Source: Crenarchaeota archaeon SCGC AAA471-B05
GTDB lineage: Archaea > Thermoproteota > Thermoprotei > Gearchaeales > Gearchaeaceae
Assembly: GCA_000380705.1 (NCBI GenBank)
Contig: AQYM01000017.1
Coordinates: 4,986 to 20,234 of the forward strand
Direction of reading: 5' to 3'
DNA: 15,249 bases
The notes under the pieces: model-generated
Seen by the model: the letters and a program-made list of their open reading frames with translations, nothing else
Databases searched by the model: none
What the model was told of the DNA's origin: nothing
Position numbers and translations under genes: made by a program
Shown: positions 6,423-14,034 of the stretch, piece by piece
How positions within the stretch are numbered: position 1 is the first letter of the stretch
How the letters are laid out: each line of letters starts with the position of its first letter

Positions 6423-7907
6423 TTATTTAATTAATCCTAACTGGAAACCTATTACGTTTATTGCTAACCATAGAGCATATATTATAAATAGTATGTTTAT
6501 TATGTCCATCCATTTAGGTGGCTGATATGGTTTTGGTAATTTTCTTCTGATCAAATACATAACAAAAGGTACTGCTATTACTGTAGCTATTGCTAAATTA
6601 CTAAAGGAAATTTGTATTAATATCAATGGTGCAGCTATAGTAGTAGCATAAAAAGCCCATATTACGTATATACCTAAAATCAGATAGTATAAACGTCTTA
6701 CGTCATTCTTTATAATTCTGCTTTCCCTTACTCTTTTGCTTACACTCCATATAGTATCAGTAAAAACTCTTGTAAACAAATCTAAAATACCTACAAAAGT
6801 TGTAAATAATATTAGAAAACCTGAGATTGTTATAAGCCATGCAAAGAAATAACCGTAAGTTTCTAGTACTCCTTGTGATATGGCTGCAGCGCCTGCAAAA
6901 CCACCTACTGCAGTACCTAGAGGTAATGAACTTCTCCAAATTAAAGCTGGAAACAACATACCTAATAGATTACCTAAGAAAAATATCCAAATATGTTCTC
7001 CTCTAGCTATTCTTACCCATTTCTTGAAGGTATTTATATTTTCCTCAGTAGGTTTGGCAATATAACCCTCTGGAGAAAGGGTTACTTTTTTACCTCCTAT
7101 TAGAGCAGGAATATATCCTACTTTAGCTGACATTCCATAACCTTTATCTCTATACCAATTCATTATAAGTAGATTTAATCCCATAGCAAATGCAGGAGAA
7201 ACTATGTATGCAGCCATGGTTAACCAGTTTACATCTGAAGGAAAGTAAGCTATAGGAGTACCAGTATTTGGATTATATCCTATAAAACCTTGAAAGGCCT
7301 CAACCCATATCGAGAACGGAGTAAGAACGATAGCTAGTATTGTTACTATTATTAACATTAATGGTGCAAGGATCCATTGGACTATTTCTAGTGTTCTTTC
7401 AATCTTTCTACCTGATGCTACTAGCAAAAAGGCTAATATTATTAGAACTACTATCCATGGATATGTAACCGTCCAGAAATCTTGTTGTGTAGGTAATCTG
7501 CCGAGTGTAATCCATGCTCCCATTGTACCAGTAGCTGCTATCCAACCTGGAAAACCTATCCATGTAAGCATAACAGCAAGAACTATGAATGGAACTACCA
7601 CGTTGATCCTTCTCAAACCTACTAGTACTGGTTCACCTGTTGCGATTGTATAATGTAAGCAATATAAATTATATACGTACTGGAAGAATATTGTTATTAT
7701 AGTAAAATAGAAGATATACATGCCATATCTTACGAATGCAACTGGTCCTGTTAAAAACTCTCCACCTCCTAGCCCTACACCTAAAATTATCATAGCTGGT
7801 CCGTATACTTTGAATAATAAATCTTTTAATGGAGGTTTTTCTGGGACGTTGAAAACTTCTGTATGGGAAGGTAGTTTATCTACTTCTTTGAATTCTGTAC
7901 CTCCCAT
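6423..7907 (-). CDS. Nramp-superfamily transporter lacking the canonical metal-site motifs
   Basis: The 494-residue integral membrane protein has about 11-12 predicted helices and a short polar N-terminus. The first helix, GPAMIILGVGLGGGEF (36-51), aligns with helix 1 of Nramp metal transporters, but the DPGN unwound motif reads GGGE (47-50). The helix-6 region, PAFAMGLNLLIMNWYRDKG, likewise has GLN where Nramps have MPH. It therefore belongs to the wider Nramp-like group of the APC superfamily, but its substrate may not be Mn2+ or Fe2+. A soluble loop at about 265-300 separates the halves. It has its own TATA box 25 bp upstream and follows the dehydrogenase gene after 102 bp. By position it could import a substrate for neighbouring enzymes; this is inference. 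Family placement is fairly sure, substrate unknown. Confidence 0.8.
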   Translation of the reverse strand: MGGTEFKEVDKLPSHTEVFNVPEKPPLKDLLFKVYGPAMIILGVGLGGGEFLTGPVAFVRYGMYIFYFTIITIFFQYVYNLYCLHYTIATGEPVLVGLRRINVVVPFIVLAVMLTWIGFPGWIAATGTMGAWITLGRLPTQQDFWTVTYPWIVVLIILAFLLVASGRKIERTLEIVQWILAPLMLIIVTILAIVLTPFSIWVEAFQGFIGYNPNTGTPIAYFPSDVNWLTMAAYIVSPAFAMGLNLLIMNWYRDKGYGMSAKVGYIPALIGGKKVTLSPEGYIAKPTEENINTFKKWVRIARGEHIWIFFLGNLLGMLFPALIWRSSLPLGTAVGGFAGAAAISQGVLETYGYFFAWLITISGFLILFTTFVGILDLFTRVFTDTIWSVSKRVRESRIIKNDVRRLYYLILGIYVIWAFYATTIAAPLILIQISFSNLAIATVIAVPFVMYLIRRKLPKPYQPPKWMDIINILFIIYALWLAINVIGFQLGLIK

Positions 7908-7925
7908 TAAATTAACAACTCTTTA

Positions 7926-7937
7926 TTAAATATAAAC
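7926..7937 (-). promoter_or_regulatory. TATA box of the Nramp-like transporter gene
   Basis: On the minus strand AAAAGTTTATATTTAA combines a purine-rich BRE-like start with a TATA box centred about 24-25 bp before the ATG at 7907. This is the textbook Sulfolobales arrangement for a leaderless message. Confidence 0.6.
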
Positions 7938-8009
7938 TTTTCTAAAATAGTAAGCAATTATAAAGAACTAAAAAATGCAAATATTTTAATTTAAAGATTA
8001 AAACGAGAA

Positions 8010-8768
8010 TTAATGTATTGTATACCCTCCGTCTGCTACAATTACTGCACCAGTTATAAAAGAAGATAAATCTGAAGCTAAGAAAAGAGCTAAATTTGCT
8101 ATTTCCTCAGGCTCAGCTAACCTTCCAATTATTTGTTCTTTAAATATGTGTTTCTCAAACTCAGGGTTTATTTTGAATAAATTTTCCAACATAGGGGTTT
8201 TGGTAGCTGAAGGAGCTATGCAATTAACTCTTATGTTATGTTTAATATATTCAAGCGCAGCTGACTTCGTTAACTGGATAACACCCCCTTTAGAAGCTGT
8301 ATATGCACAAGAATTAGGTGTCGCTACAATACCCGAAACAGATGAGATATTAATAATACTACCTCCGCCGCTTTTAATCATCTCAGGTATTGCGTATTTC
8401 ATACAAAGCCATGTTCCCTTTAAGTTAACCTTTATTACCCTATCAAATTCCTCTTCTGGATAATTAACAGTATCTGCTAATATTCCTCTTATTCCTGCAG
8501 AGTTTACTAAAATATTGAGTTTATTGAAATTGCTTATAGTTTTCGAAATTAAGTTTTTAACTTCATCATTTATAGAAACATCGGTCTTAACAAATATTGC
8601 TTCTCCAAAATTTTGATTTATTTCTTTGACTACTTCTTCTCCTTCATTTTGTTTTAAATCAGCTATCACAATTTTTGCACCCTCTTTGGCAAACAATAAA
8701 GCAATAGCTTTTCCTATTCCAGAAGATCCACCGGTAATTAATGCTACTTTATCTTTAAGCAAAGCCAT
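8010..8768 (-). CDS. Short-chain dehydrogenase/reductase (FabG-like SDR)
   Basis: The 252-residue classical SDR oxidises or reduces an alcohol/ketone pair using a nicotinamide cofactor. Residues TGGSSGIG (12-19) form the cofactor-binding glycine motif, and Asp37 at the end of the second strand favours NAD(H) over NADP(H). NSAG (89-92) stands for the usual NNAG. The catalytic set is Ser143, Tyr156 and Lys160 (YTASK). The C-terminal FITGAVIVADGGYTIH is typical of FabG-like and glucose-dehydrogenase-like members. Length is normal, and MALLKDKVALITGG is a natural start. The substrate cannot be predicted. It sits upstream of the transporter on the same strand, with a separate promoter between them. 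Confidence 0.88.
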   Translation of the reverse strand: MALLKDKVALITGGSSGIGKAIALLFAKEGAKIVIADLKQNEGEEVVKEINQNFGEAIFVKTDVSINDEVKNLISKTISNFNKLNILVNSAGIRGILADTVNYPEEEFDRVIKVNLKGTWLCMKYAIPEMIKSGGGSIINISSVSGIVATPNSCAYTASKGGVIQLTKSAALEYIKHNIRVNCIAPSATKTPMLENLFKINPEFEKHIFKEQIIGRLAEPEEIANLALFLASDLSSFITGAVIVADGGYTIH

Positions 8769-8772
8769 ATAT

Positions 8773-8799
8773 TTAATATATAAAGATTAATTATTTTTA
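8773..8799 (-). promoter_or_regulatory. TATA-like elements upstream of the SDR gene
   Basis: On the minus strand a strong TTTATATATTAA (8773-8784) lies only about 10 bp before the ATG. A weaker TAAAAATAA (8791-8799) lies at the expected 26 bp. The weaker box fits the chosen start; the stronger one would place the transcript start inside the gene. Which is used is not decided by sequence. Confidence 0.35.
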
Positions 8800-8819
8800 A
8801 TTTTGAACTTACAGTATAA

Positions 8820-9059
8820 CTAAGAGATTTACTAATAAGGATAAAAAGTTTAACGGTATATTATGTTGATTACTTTATTAAATCATCAGTTTTGGTTTCT
8901 ATAGAAAGAAAATTCGCACAGTTAAAAATAAGGCTTGATATTTTGTCATTTTTTGATGTATTCTCAAGACCATTTGTATATGGAATATACATTCCTAATA
9001 AAGTTTGGCAATTTTGTAATCTATATACTTTATATTCATTAACTTACGATATATATTAA
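8820..9059 (+). other. Possible small or relict gene, 79 open codons without ATG
   Basis: A frame bounded by stops is open from 8820 to TAA 9057-9059. The first usable start is TTG at 8892, giving 55 residues that begin VSIERKFAQLKIRLDIL and end in a Tyr-rich tail. With stops at roughly one codon in twelve in DNA this AT-rich, 79 open codons are unusual though not decisive. It could be a short unannotated protein ahead of pstS, the remnant of an older gene, or chance. No family is recognised. Confidence 0.2.
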
Positions 9060-9074
9060 AAAATAGATTATAGT

Positions 9075-9090
9075 GCATATAAATATAAAG
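9075..9090 (+). promoter_or_regulatory. TATA box of the pst operon
   Basis: GCATATAAATATAAAG contains the TATA core AAATATAA (9081-9088), centred about 26 bp before the ATG of pstS. This fits a leaderless operon transcript. Confidence 0.6.
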
Positions 9091-9111
9091 AATTTAAAGA
9101 TTTGTTAACAT

Positions 9112-10272
9112 ATGAAGACAAGGAGTGTAAGTCGACTAATATTGGTTGTTATAGTAATAGCTATTATAGTAGGTGCTGTTGCAGCATATACGTTAATTAT
9201 GGGAAATCAGAATACAGGAAGTCAAGGTTCAGGTTCAACAAAAATAAGAATCTCTGGTGCAGGTGCTACGTTCATTGCACCTTTTTTACAAACCGCGGCA
9301 TATGAATATGCACTAAAATATCCTGTAGAAGTTGATTACGCCTCAATAGGAAGCGGCGGAGGAATTAAACAATTCCTTGAAAAGACTATAGATTTTGGGG
9401 CTTCAGATGCTCCTTTGCCGTATGATAAATGGCTAGAAGCTGGTGATGCTTTGCATATACCAGCTGTCATAGGAGCGGTGGTTATAATTTATAACATCCC
9501 AGATTTACCTTCTGGTAAGCGTTTAAAATTCACAGGTCAAATTATAGCGGATATGTATCTTGGTAAAATAAATAAATGGAATGATCCTGCAATTGTTGCT
9601 TTAAATCCCGAATTAGCAAACGTTGATAAATCAATTACAGTAGTCCACAGATCTGATGGAAGTGGGACAACATATGTATTTACCCAATACTTATCTGTGG
9701 TATCTGAAGAATGGGCTCAAAAAGTAGGATATTCAACATCTGTTAATTGGCCTGCACCCAATAAACTAGGCGGAAAAGGAAATGAAGGAGTGGCTGGAAC
9801 GGTTAAAAATACTCCTTATAGTTTAGGTTATGTTGAATTTACTTATGCAATCAAAAATAATATTTCATACGGTTATTTAGATAACCCTTCTACTGGAGAA
9901 TTTGTAGAACCTTCATTAGAATCAATAGCAAAGACAGCTGAATATATCACAATAACTTTACCTAAAGGTCACGAAGATTGGTCAAAAGTATCTATAATTA
10001 ATTCCTTTTTTGAACTATCTAAAACAAACAAAAACTTAAAAGGAGCATATCCGGTTGTAAGCTTTTCATACATCCTTGTCTACAAAGAATTATCTAAGGT
10101 TCCAGGTATGACAAAGGAAAAAGCAAAAGCACTTGTTGAATTTTTAAAATGGCTCGTAACAGAAGGACAGCAATATGCAGAACCCTTACATTATGTTCCT
10201 ATTCCCCAACCAGTAAGACAATTAAATCTTAACACAATATCTTTAATAACATATAATGGGCAACAGCCATAG
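9112..10272 (+). CDS. pstS: Phosphate-binding protein PstS of the high-affinity phosphate ABC importer
   Basis: The 386-residue protein captures phosphate outside the membrane and delivers it to PstC/PstA. Phosphate-site landmarks are GAGATFIAPF (49-58), ASIGSGGGI (77-85), DFGASDAPL (94-102) and the signature HRSDGSGTTYVF (179-190). The N-terminus KTRS-VSRLILVVIVIAIIV has a charged residue, a small residue, then Val-Ser and a hydrophobic core. That resembles the class III (pilin-type) signals of Sulfolobales sugar-binding proteins more than a bacterial lipoprotein signal (no lipobox Cys). A Gly/Ser-rich linker (31-43) follows. It is the first gene of pstSCAB-phoU, with pstC starting 17 nt later. 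Expression is expected to rise under phosphate limitation, though no known Pho site is seen. Confidence 0.95.
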   Translation: MKTRSVSRLILVVIVIAIIVGAVAAYTLIMGNQNTGSQGSGSTKIRISGAGATFIAPFLQTAAYEYALKYPVEVDYASIGSGGGIKQFLEKTIDFGASDAPLPYDKWLEAGDALHIPAVIGAVVIIYNIPDLPSGKRLKFTGQIIADMYLGKINKWNDPAIVALNPELANVDKSITVVHRSDGSGTTYVFTQYLSVVSEEWAQKVGYSTSVNWPAPNKLGGKGNEGVAGTVKNTPYSLGYVEFTYAIKNNISYGYLDNPSTGEFVEPSLESIAKTAEYITITLPKGHEDWSKVSIINSFFELSKTNKNLKGAYPVVSFSYILVYKELSKVPGMTKEKAKALVEFLKWLVTEGQQYAEPLHYVPIPQPVRQLNLNTISLITYNGQQP

Positions 10273-10289
10273 AATATCTTAAATAAAAA

Positions 10290-11201
10290 ATGAAAGCAGA
10301 TAAATTCTTTTCGTATATTTTAATTTTTTTCTCTCTTTTTTTTATTCTCATCGTATTCCTTTTAGGATATGAGTTATATCGTGGATCACAAAACATTATT
10401 AGTATTTTTGGCTTTAATTTTATAATAAACAGCATATGGGATCCGGTAAGAGATATTTATGGAATTGCTCCAATAATTTTAGGTTCTTTTATAACATCTT
10501 TGATAGCTTTAGTTCTAGCAGTACCATTATCATTGTTTATTGCATATTTCTTAAATGAACTAGTTCCTCATATATTCAAACCTTATCTATCTTCATTGAT
10601 TGAACTTTTAGCTGCCATTCCAAGCGTTGTTTATGGTTTATGGGCTCTACTGGTTCTTGCACCTTTTTTAAGAGATTATGTCTTCATACCTATGCAAAAA
10701 ATTTTAGGTTTTATTCCTTTCTTTCAAGGTCCAATCACAGGATATGGTTTATTAACGGCAGGCATAGTTTTGGCAGTAATGATACTTCCCACAATAACTT
10801 CCATTATAAGAGAATCTTTAGCATTAGTTCCATCGCATATAAAAGAAGCTGCAATATCTTTAGGGGCAATTCAATATCAAGTGGCTATTTTATTATTTAA
10901 ATATATAAAATTTGCTATAGTAGGTGCAATAATTTTAGGTTTTGCAAGAGCTTTTGGTGAAGCAATGGCTGTTGCTATGGTTATAGGAGGTAAGCATGAA
11001 TTCCCAATAAGTATATTTGATGCTGGTTATACCATGCCTTCGATAATTGTTAACGAATTTACAGAAGCTGTAAGTAATCTTCATTATGATGCTTTGGTAG
11101 CTATAGGATTTATATTGTTCCTAATAGCTTTAGCAAACATAGTAGTAGCTCGTTTAATAATACGTAAGACAATGGGTTACATAAAATATACCACGGTATG
11201 A
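10290..11201 (+). CDS. pstC: Phosphate ABC importer permease PstC
   Basis: The 303-residue permease has six predicted helices and forms half of the phosphate channel with PstA. The first helix is about 8-28; a periplasm-equivalent loop covers about 30-58. The core contains ELLAAIPSVVYGLWAL (105-120), characteristic of PstC/PstA. The EAA loop that docks PstB reads IKEAAISLGA (184-193). A later FARAFGEAMAVAMVIGG matches the conserved end of PstC. Length is at the short end of the family. The gene overlaps pstA by 4 nt (ATGA). The 5' end includes two T runs (7 and 8) within the codons for the first helix. Confidence 0.94.
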   Translation: MKADKFFSYILIFFSLFFILIVFLLGYELYRGSQNIISIFGFNFIINSIWDPVRDIYGIAPIILGSFITSLIALVLAVPLSLFIAYFLNELVPHIFKPYLSSLIELLAAIPSVVYGLWALLVLAPFLRDYVFIPMQKILGFIPFFQGPITGYGLLTAGIVLAVMILPTITSIIRESLALVPSHIKEAAISLGAIQYQVAILLFKYIKFAIVGAIILGFARAFGEAMAVAMVIGGKHEFPISIFDAGYTMPSIIVNEFTEAVSNLHYDALVAIGFILFLIALANIVVARLIIRKTMGYIKYTTV

Positions 11202-12121
11202 TAAGATTTAATTTAAAACATAATATGATGGGATTTTCTTTAAGAAAGATTCTCAATTATATCTTCATCTCGTTATGTTTCATAGCATTCACATTAGCAA
11301 TGATACCATTGATATGGATCCTTGCTGAAACAATAATAAGAGGAATATCTGCATTATCAATAGAACTTTTATTAAATACAGCAAAACCTCCTGGAACGCC
11401 CGGTGGAGGTATAGCAAATTATATTCAAGGAACAATTATATTAGTGGCTATCGCATCGCTAATAGGATTTCCATTTGGTCTTCTATTGGGAATTTTCTTA
11501 TCCGAATATAAAGAACATAAGTTAGCACCTTATATTAGATTCTTTGTAGAAGTTTTTGCTGAGTTTCCAGCTATCGTAATAGGTATTTTTATTTATGTAA
11601 CAATAGTAAGAGGTGATATATTTAGATTATTTGGCGTAGAAAAAATTTGTATTAGTAGTTTTTGCTTAGGTCCTACAGGTTTTGCAACAATTGCAGGAGC
11701 AATTTCTTTGGCATTGCTAATGATACCTATTGTTGCAAAAGCAGTTGAAGAATCCCTTAAATTAGTTCCAACAAGTATAAAAGAAGCTGCTTTATCCTTA
11801 GGAATGAGTAAAGTTAGAAGTATTTTTTCCATATCTATCAGTTATGCAAGATCTGGAATCTTATTGGCATATATATTGGCTTTATCTAGAATAGCAGGAG
11901 AAGCTGCACCTTTGCTATTAACGGTATTAGGTAGTTTTTACTGGTTCACAGGACTCTTTGATAGGATAGGTGCTTTACCATTAGCTATATTTACATATGG
12001 AGTATCACCTTATGAAGATTACAGAGCACAAGCATGGGCTGCTTCATTATTACTAATTCTTGCAATATTATTTTTAAATATTGGCTTAAAAATTATAATA
12101 AGGAAGAGGTATAGTTGGTGA
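11198..12121 (+). CDS. pstA: Phosphate ABC importer permease PstA
   Basis: The 307-residue permease partners PstC in the membrane channel. Landmarks are the first helix about 19-44, the conserved loop [18 protein letters not shown] (63-80), [15 protein letters not shown] (117-131), and the PstB-docking EAA loop [12 protein letters not shown] (194-205). The C-terminal part [15 protein letters not shown] is diagnostic for PstA. An extra internal Cys pair, CISSFC (151-156), lies in an outward loop and could form a disulfide. The first 12 residues are polar, and a second Met pair (10, 11) is an alternative start. It overlaps pstC by 4 nt; pstB begins within its last codons. Confidence 0.94.
   Translation: MIRFNLKHNMMGFSLRKILNYIFISLCFIAFTLAMIPLIWILAETIIRGISALSIELLLNTAKPPGTPGGGIANYIQGTIILVAIASLIGFPFGLLLGIFLSEYKEHKLAPYIRFFVEVFAEFPAIVIGIFIYVTIVRGDIFRLFGVEKICISSFCLGPTGFATIAGAISLALLMIPIVAKAVEESLKLVPTSIKEAALSLGMSKVRSIFSISISYARSGILLAYILALSRIAGEAAPLLLTVLGSFYWFTGLFDRIGALPLAIFTYGVSPYEDYRAQAWAASLLLILAILFLNIGLKIIIRKRYSW
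12106..12110 (+). promoter_or_regulatory. Shine-Dalgarno GAGGT that decides the pstB start
   Basis: GAGGT matches the 3' end of crenarchaeal 16S rRNA. It lies 4 nt before TTG 12115, 7 nt before GTG 12118 and 10 nt before ATG 12121. GTG or ATG fit best; TTG is too close. Internal genes of archaeal operons often use such a site although first genes are leaderless. Confidence 0.5.
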
Positions 12122-12891
12122 TGGATACAATATTGAGTATAAGAAACTTGAATGCTTGGTATGGAACAAAACAAGTGCTATTCAACATTAATATAGATAT
12201 ACCTAAACATCATATAACTGCCATAATTGGTCCTTCAGGATGCGGTAAAACGACATTGTTAAGATGTATAAATCGTTTACATGAATTATATGAAGGAAAT
12301 CGGGTTGAAGGAGAAATTTACTTTTATGGAAAAAAATTCAAAGGAAATATCTACGATCCTAACGTTGATCCTACTGATATAAGAAGGTATATGGGTATGG
12401 TTTTTCAGAAACCTAATCCTTTTCCAATGCTTTCCGTTTATGATAACGTTGCAATTGGTTTAAAAGTAAATGGATTTAGGGATAAGAAAAAAATACATGA
12501 AATTGTCTTAAATGCATTAAATAAGGTTTATTTATTTGACGAAGTGAAGGATTCCTTAAACAAATCTGGAAGTAGTTTATCAGGAGGCCAACAACAAAGA
12601 TTATGTATTGCAAGAGCAATAGCATACAATCCTGAGCTACTATTAATGGATGAACCTACCTCTGCTTTAGACCCTATTGCTACTTCCAAAATAGAACAAC
12701 TTCTTGTAGAACTTAAAAAAGAATTCACAATTATAATAGTAACACATAACATGCAACAAGCTGCAAGAGTTTCTGATTATACCGCTTTCATGTATTTAGG
12801 TAAACTAATAGAATTTGCACCTACAGAAGAACTGTTTAAAACTCCTAAGCATGAACTTACTGAAAAATATATAACGGGTAAGTTCGGATGA
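12121..12891 (+). CDS. pstB: Phosphate ABC importer ATPase PstB
   Basis: This is the cytosolic ATPase that powers the PstC/PstA channel. Counted from ATG 12121 (256 residues), Walker [10 protein letters not shown] is at 37-45, the Q-loop is in [10 protein letters not shown], the ABC signature LSGGQQQR is at 153-160, Walker B LLLMDEP follows at 174-180, and the switch His is in [22 protein letters not shown] and NPFPMSVYDN-like segments are typical of PstB rather than other ABC ATPases. The start could be TTG 12115 or GTG 12118, but the upstream GAGGT favours GTG or ATG. The ATG shares one base with the pstA stop (TGATG). The gene overlaps phoU by 4 nt. Confidence 0.95.
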   Translation: MDTILSIRNLNAWYGTKQVLFNINIDIPKHHITAIIGPSGCGKTTLLRCINRLHELYEGNRVEGEIYFYGKKFKGNIYDPNVDPTDIRRYMGMVFQKPNPFPMLSVYDNVAIGLKVNGFRDKKKIHEIVLNALNKVYLFDEVKDSLNKSGSSLSGGQQQRLCIARAIAYNPELLLMDEPTSALDPIATSKIEQLLVELKKEFTIIIVTHNMQQAARVSDYTAFMYLGKLIEFAPTEELFKTPKHELTEKYITGKFG

Positions 12892-13520
12892 GGCTCATAG
12901 ACGAAGGTCTTGAGAGGCTTAATTCGAAAATAATAAAAATGGCAAATCTTTCTAGGGAAACTGTTGAATTGGCTGTAAAAGCATATTTAAATAATGAAAA
13001 ATTAACCGATAAAATTTTCTATAATTCAGAAACATTGAGAATTCTCCAAGATGAAGTTAGCGAACTGGCTGTTGAACTAATAGCTAGATATCAACCTGTT
13101 GCTTCAGATTTAAGATATATAAAATCATGCATGGAAATAGCATATGGATTTTCTAGATTTGGAAGATATGCTTATGATATCATGCAAGTATTAGAGGTAT
13201 TCGGAGATTTATCTGTATGTGATAATGTAAATATTATTAAAGCTTATGATATTGTCAGTAAAATGATAGATTTAAGTATTGATGCTTTTTTAAACAGAGA
13301 TTTTGATAAAGCAATGTTGGTTGAAAAAATGGATGATGAAGTTGATAGTATATATGAAGCGCATATAACAAATTTAGTAAAAGAAAAGTATGAGAATTTA
13401 AACTGTGCTGTTGCAGCTACTTTAATATTGCGTTACTTAGAAAGAATTGCCGATCATGCTTCATATATAGCTGAGTCAGTTCTTTATATTATTAAGGGAG
13501 AAAGAAGACCTCGAAAATAA
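12888..13520 (+). CDS. phoU: PhoU-family phosphate transport regulator
   Basis: The 210-residue all-helical protein has two PhoU three-helix repeats (about 1-105 and 115-205). PhoU is peripheral and restrains or tunes the Pst importer; in bacteria it also signals to the PhoR kinase, which is absent from archaea such as this one. The second repeat keeps the metal-binding motif [15 protein letters not shown] (182-196). The first repeat has FSRFGR (88-93) where LERIGD is expected, so its Glu and Asp ligands are lost. The ATGA overlap with pstB and its place as the last pst gene make the assignment firm. No clear terminator follows before the Hdr-like genes, so readthrough is possible. Confidence 0.9.
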   Translation: MRLIDEGLERLNSKIIKMANLSRETVELAVKAYLNNEKLTDKIFYNSETLRILQDEVSELAVELIARYQPVASDLRYIKSCMEIAYGFSRFGRYAYDIMQVLEVFGDLSVCDNVNIIKAYDIVSKMIDLSIDAFLNRDFDKAMLVEKMDDEVDSIYEAHITNLVKEKYENLNCAVAATLILRYLERIADHASYIAESVLYIIKGERRPRK

Positions 13521-13540
13521 TATTAGAATATTCAAAATAA

Positions 13541-13630
13541 TTAACTAAGGAAGATCAAAAACTTTTCCAAAGGTTAGTAGAAGAAAGAAGAGCTAAACTA
13601 GCTAAAGGAACAATTGAAGATTATTTAGGA
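13541..13630 (+). other. Coding-like 5' extension of hdrB without a start codon
   Basis: Thirty codons directly upstream of the first ATG (13631) stay in frame and read as a Lys/Glu-rich helix: LTKEDQKLFQRLVEERRAKL and so on, running smoothly into MLEKMKELERKGE. The frame is closed upstream by TAA 13538-13540, and there is no in-frame ATG, GTG or TTG. Either translation begins at 13631 (or at an unusual codon), or an indel has separated the real start. Confidence 0.45.
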
Positions 13631-14032
13631 ATGCTGGAAAAAATGAAAGAACTTGAAAGAAAAGGAGAAATAATTGTTCATCATGTTCACGAAGAATATC
13701 AACCAAGATTAGTAAAAACCTTAAGCGGAAGAATTAAAAAAATACCTACAATTGAACTTTGGCAACATAAATCATGTGGTCAATGTGGTCATATACCAGG
13801 CTATATTTCTGCACTTTATTGGATGATGAATGAGCTAAATATACCTTATGTGGGTGACACAAACCAAACCTCATGTACAGCATGGAACTATTATGGAAGT
13901 GGTACATCAAATACTATAGCAATAACAGCAGTATTTGTAAGAAACATGCATGTAGCTTATGAAAAAAACGCTTATCCATTAATACATTGCGGTACAAGTT
14001 TTGGTGATTACAAGGAATGTAGATTTTTTTAA
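13631..14032 (+). CDS. hdrB: HdrB-like heterodisulfide reductase subunit, N-terminal part (first half of a split gene)
   Basis: These 133 residues cover the first CCG-type half of an HdrB-like protein of the sulfur-oxidation Hdr complex, which is thought to oxidise bound sulfane sulfur in the cytosol. After a helical, charged segment (1-40) come HKSCGQCGH (C49, C52), TSCTAWNYYGSG (C82) and LIHCGTSFGDYKEC (C120, C130). In a standard CCG domain the middle motif is CC and the last is CxxC; here one Cys of each is Ser. The frame ends at TAA right after a run of seven T, and the missing C-terminal half is encoded 2 nt later in the -1 frame. It follows phoU by 110 nt. An HdrC gene, usual upstream in this system, is absent here. 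Whether it acts alone, is fused by frameshifting, or is broken cannot be settled. Confidence 0.75.
   Translation: MLEKMKELERKGEIIVHHVHEEYQPRLVKTLSGRIKKIPTIELWQHKSCGQCGHIPGYISALYWMMNELNIPYVGDTNQTSCTAWNYYGSGTSNTIAITAVFVRNMHVAYEKNAYPLIHCGTSFGDYKECRFF
14023..14032 (+). other. T7 slip site joining the two hdrB halves
   Basis: The 0 frame reads AGA TTT TTT TAA. The -1 frame has its own stop, TAG, at 14020-14022. The two frames are both open only over 14023-14029 (A TTT TTT). A -1 slip here, or one extra T, gives ...Cys-Arg-Phe-Phe-Leu-Ile-Met-Asn-Asp-Glu and restores a full-length HdrB. Confidence 0.6.
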
Positions 14033-14034
14033 TT

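Larger units (their letters stand above)
8769..9111. other. 343-bp divergent gap between the SDR and pstS
   Basis: The gap holds the SDR promoter at its left end and the pstS promoter at its right end. Between them are a perfect 12-bp palindrome TTTCTATAGAAA (8896-8907), an inverted repeat GGAAT-ATAC-ATTCC (8982-8995), and an 80-codon open frame listed separately. The symmetrical sites could be operators for phosphate control, but neither matches a site I know. Confidence 0.4.

Noticed and set aside
8146..8463. A 105-residue + strand open frame inside the SDR gene
   Set aside because: It lies antisense to the conserved SDR catalytic region and shows no domain.
8862..8905. A 13-codon ATG open frame in the pstS upstream region as a leader peptide
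   Set aside because: It is too short, has no start signal or regulatory codons, and overlaps a longer open frame.
9102..9305. A 67-residue frame overlapping the start of pstS
   Set aside because: It is a frame shadow of pstS; the Cys/Tyr-rich composition is not protein-like, and pstS is unmistakable.
10640..10900. An 86-residue frame within pstC
   Set aside because: It is a frame shadow of a conserved permease core, rich in Ser/Asn/His with no start signal.
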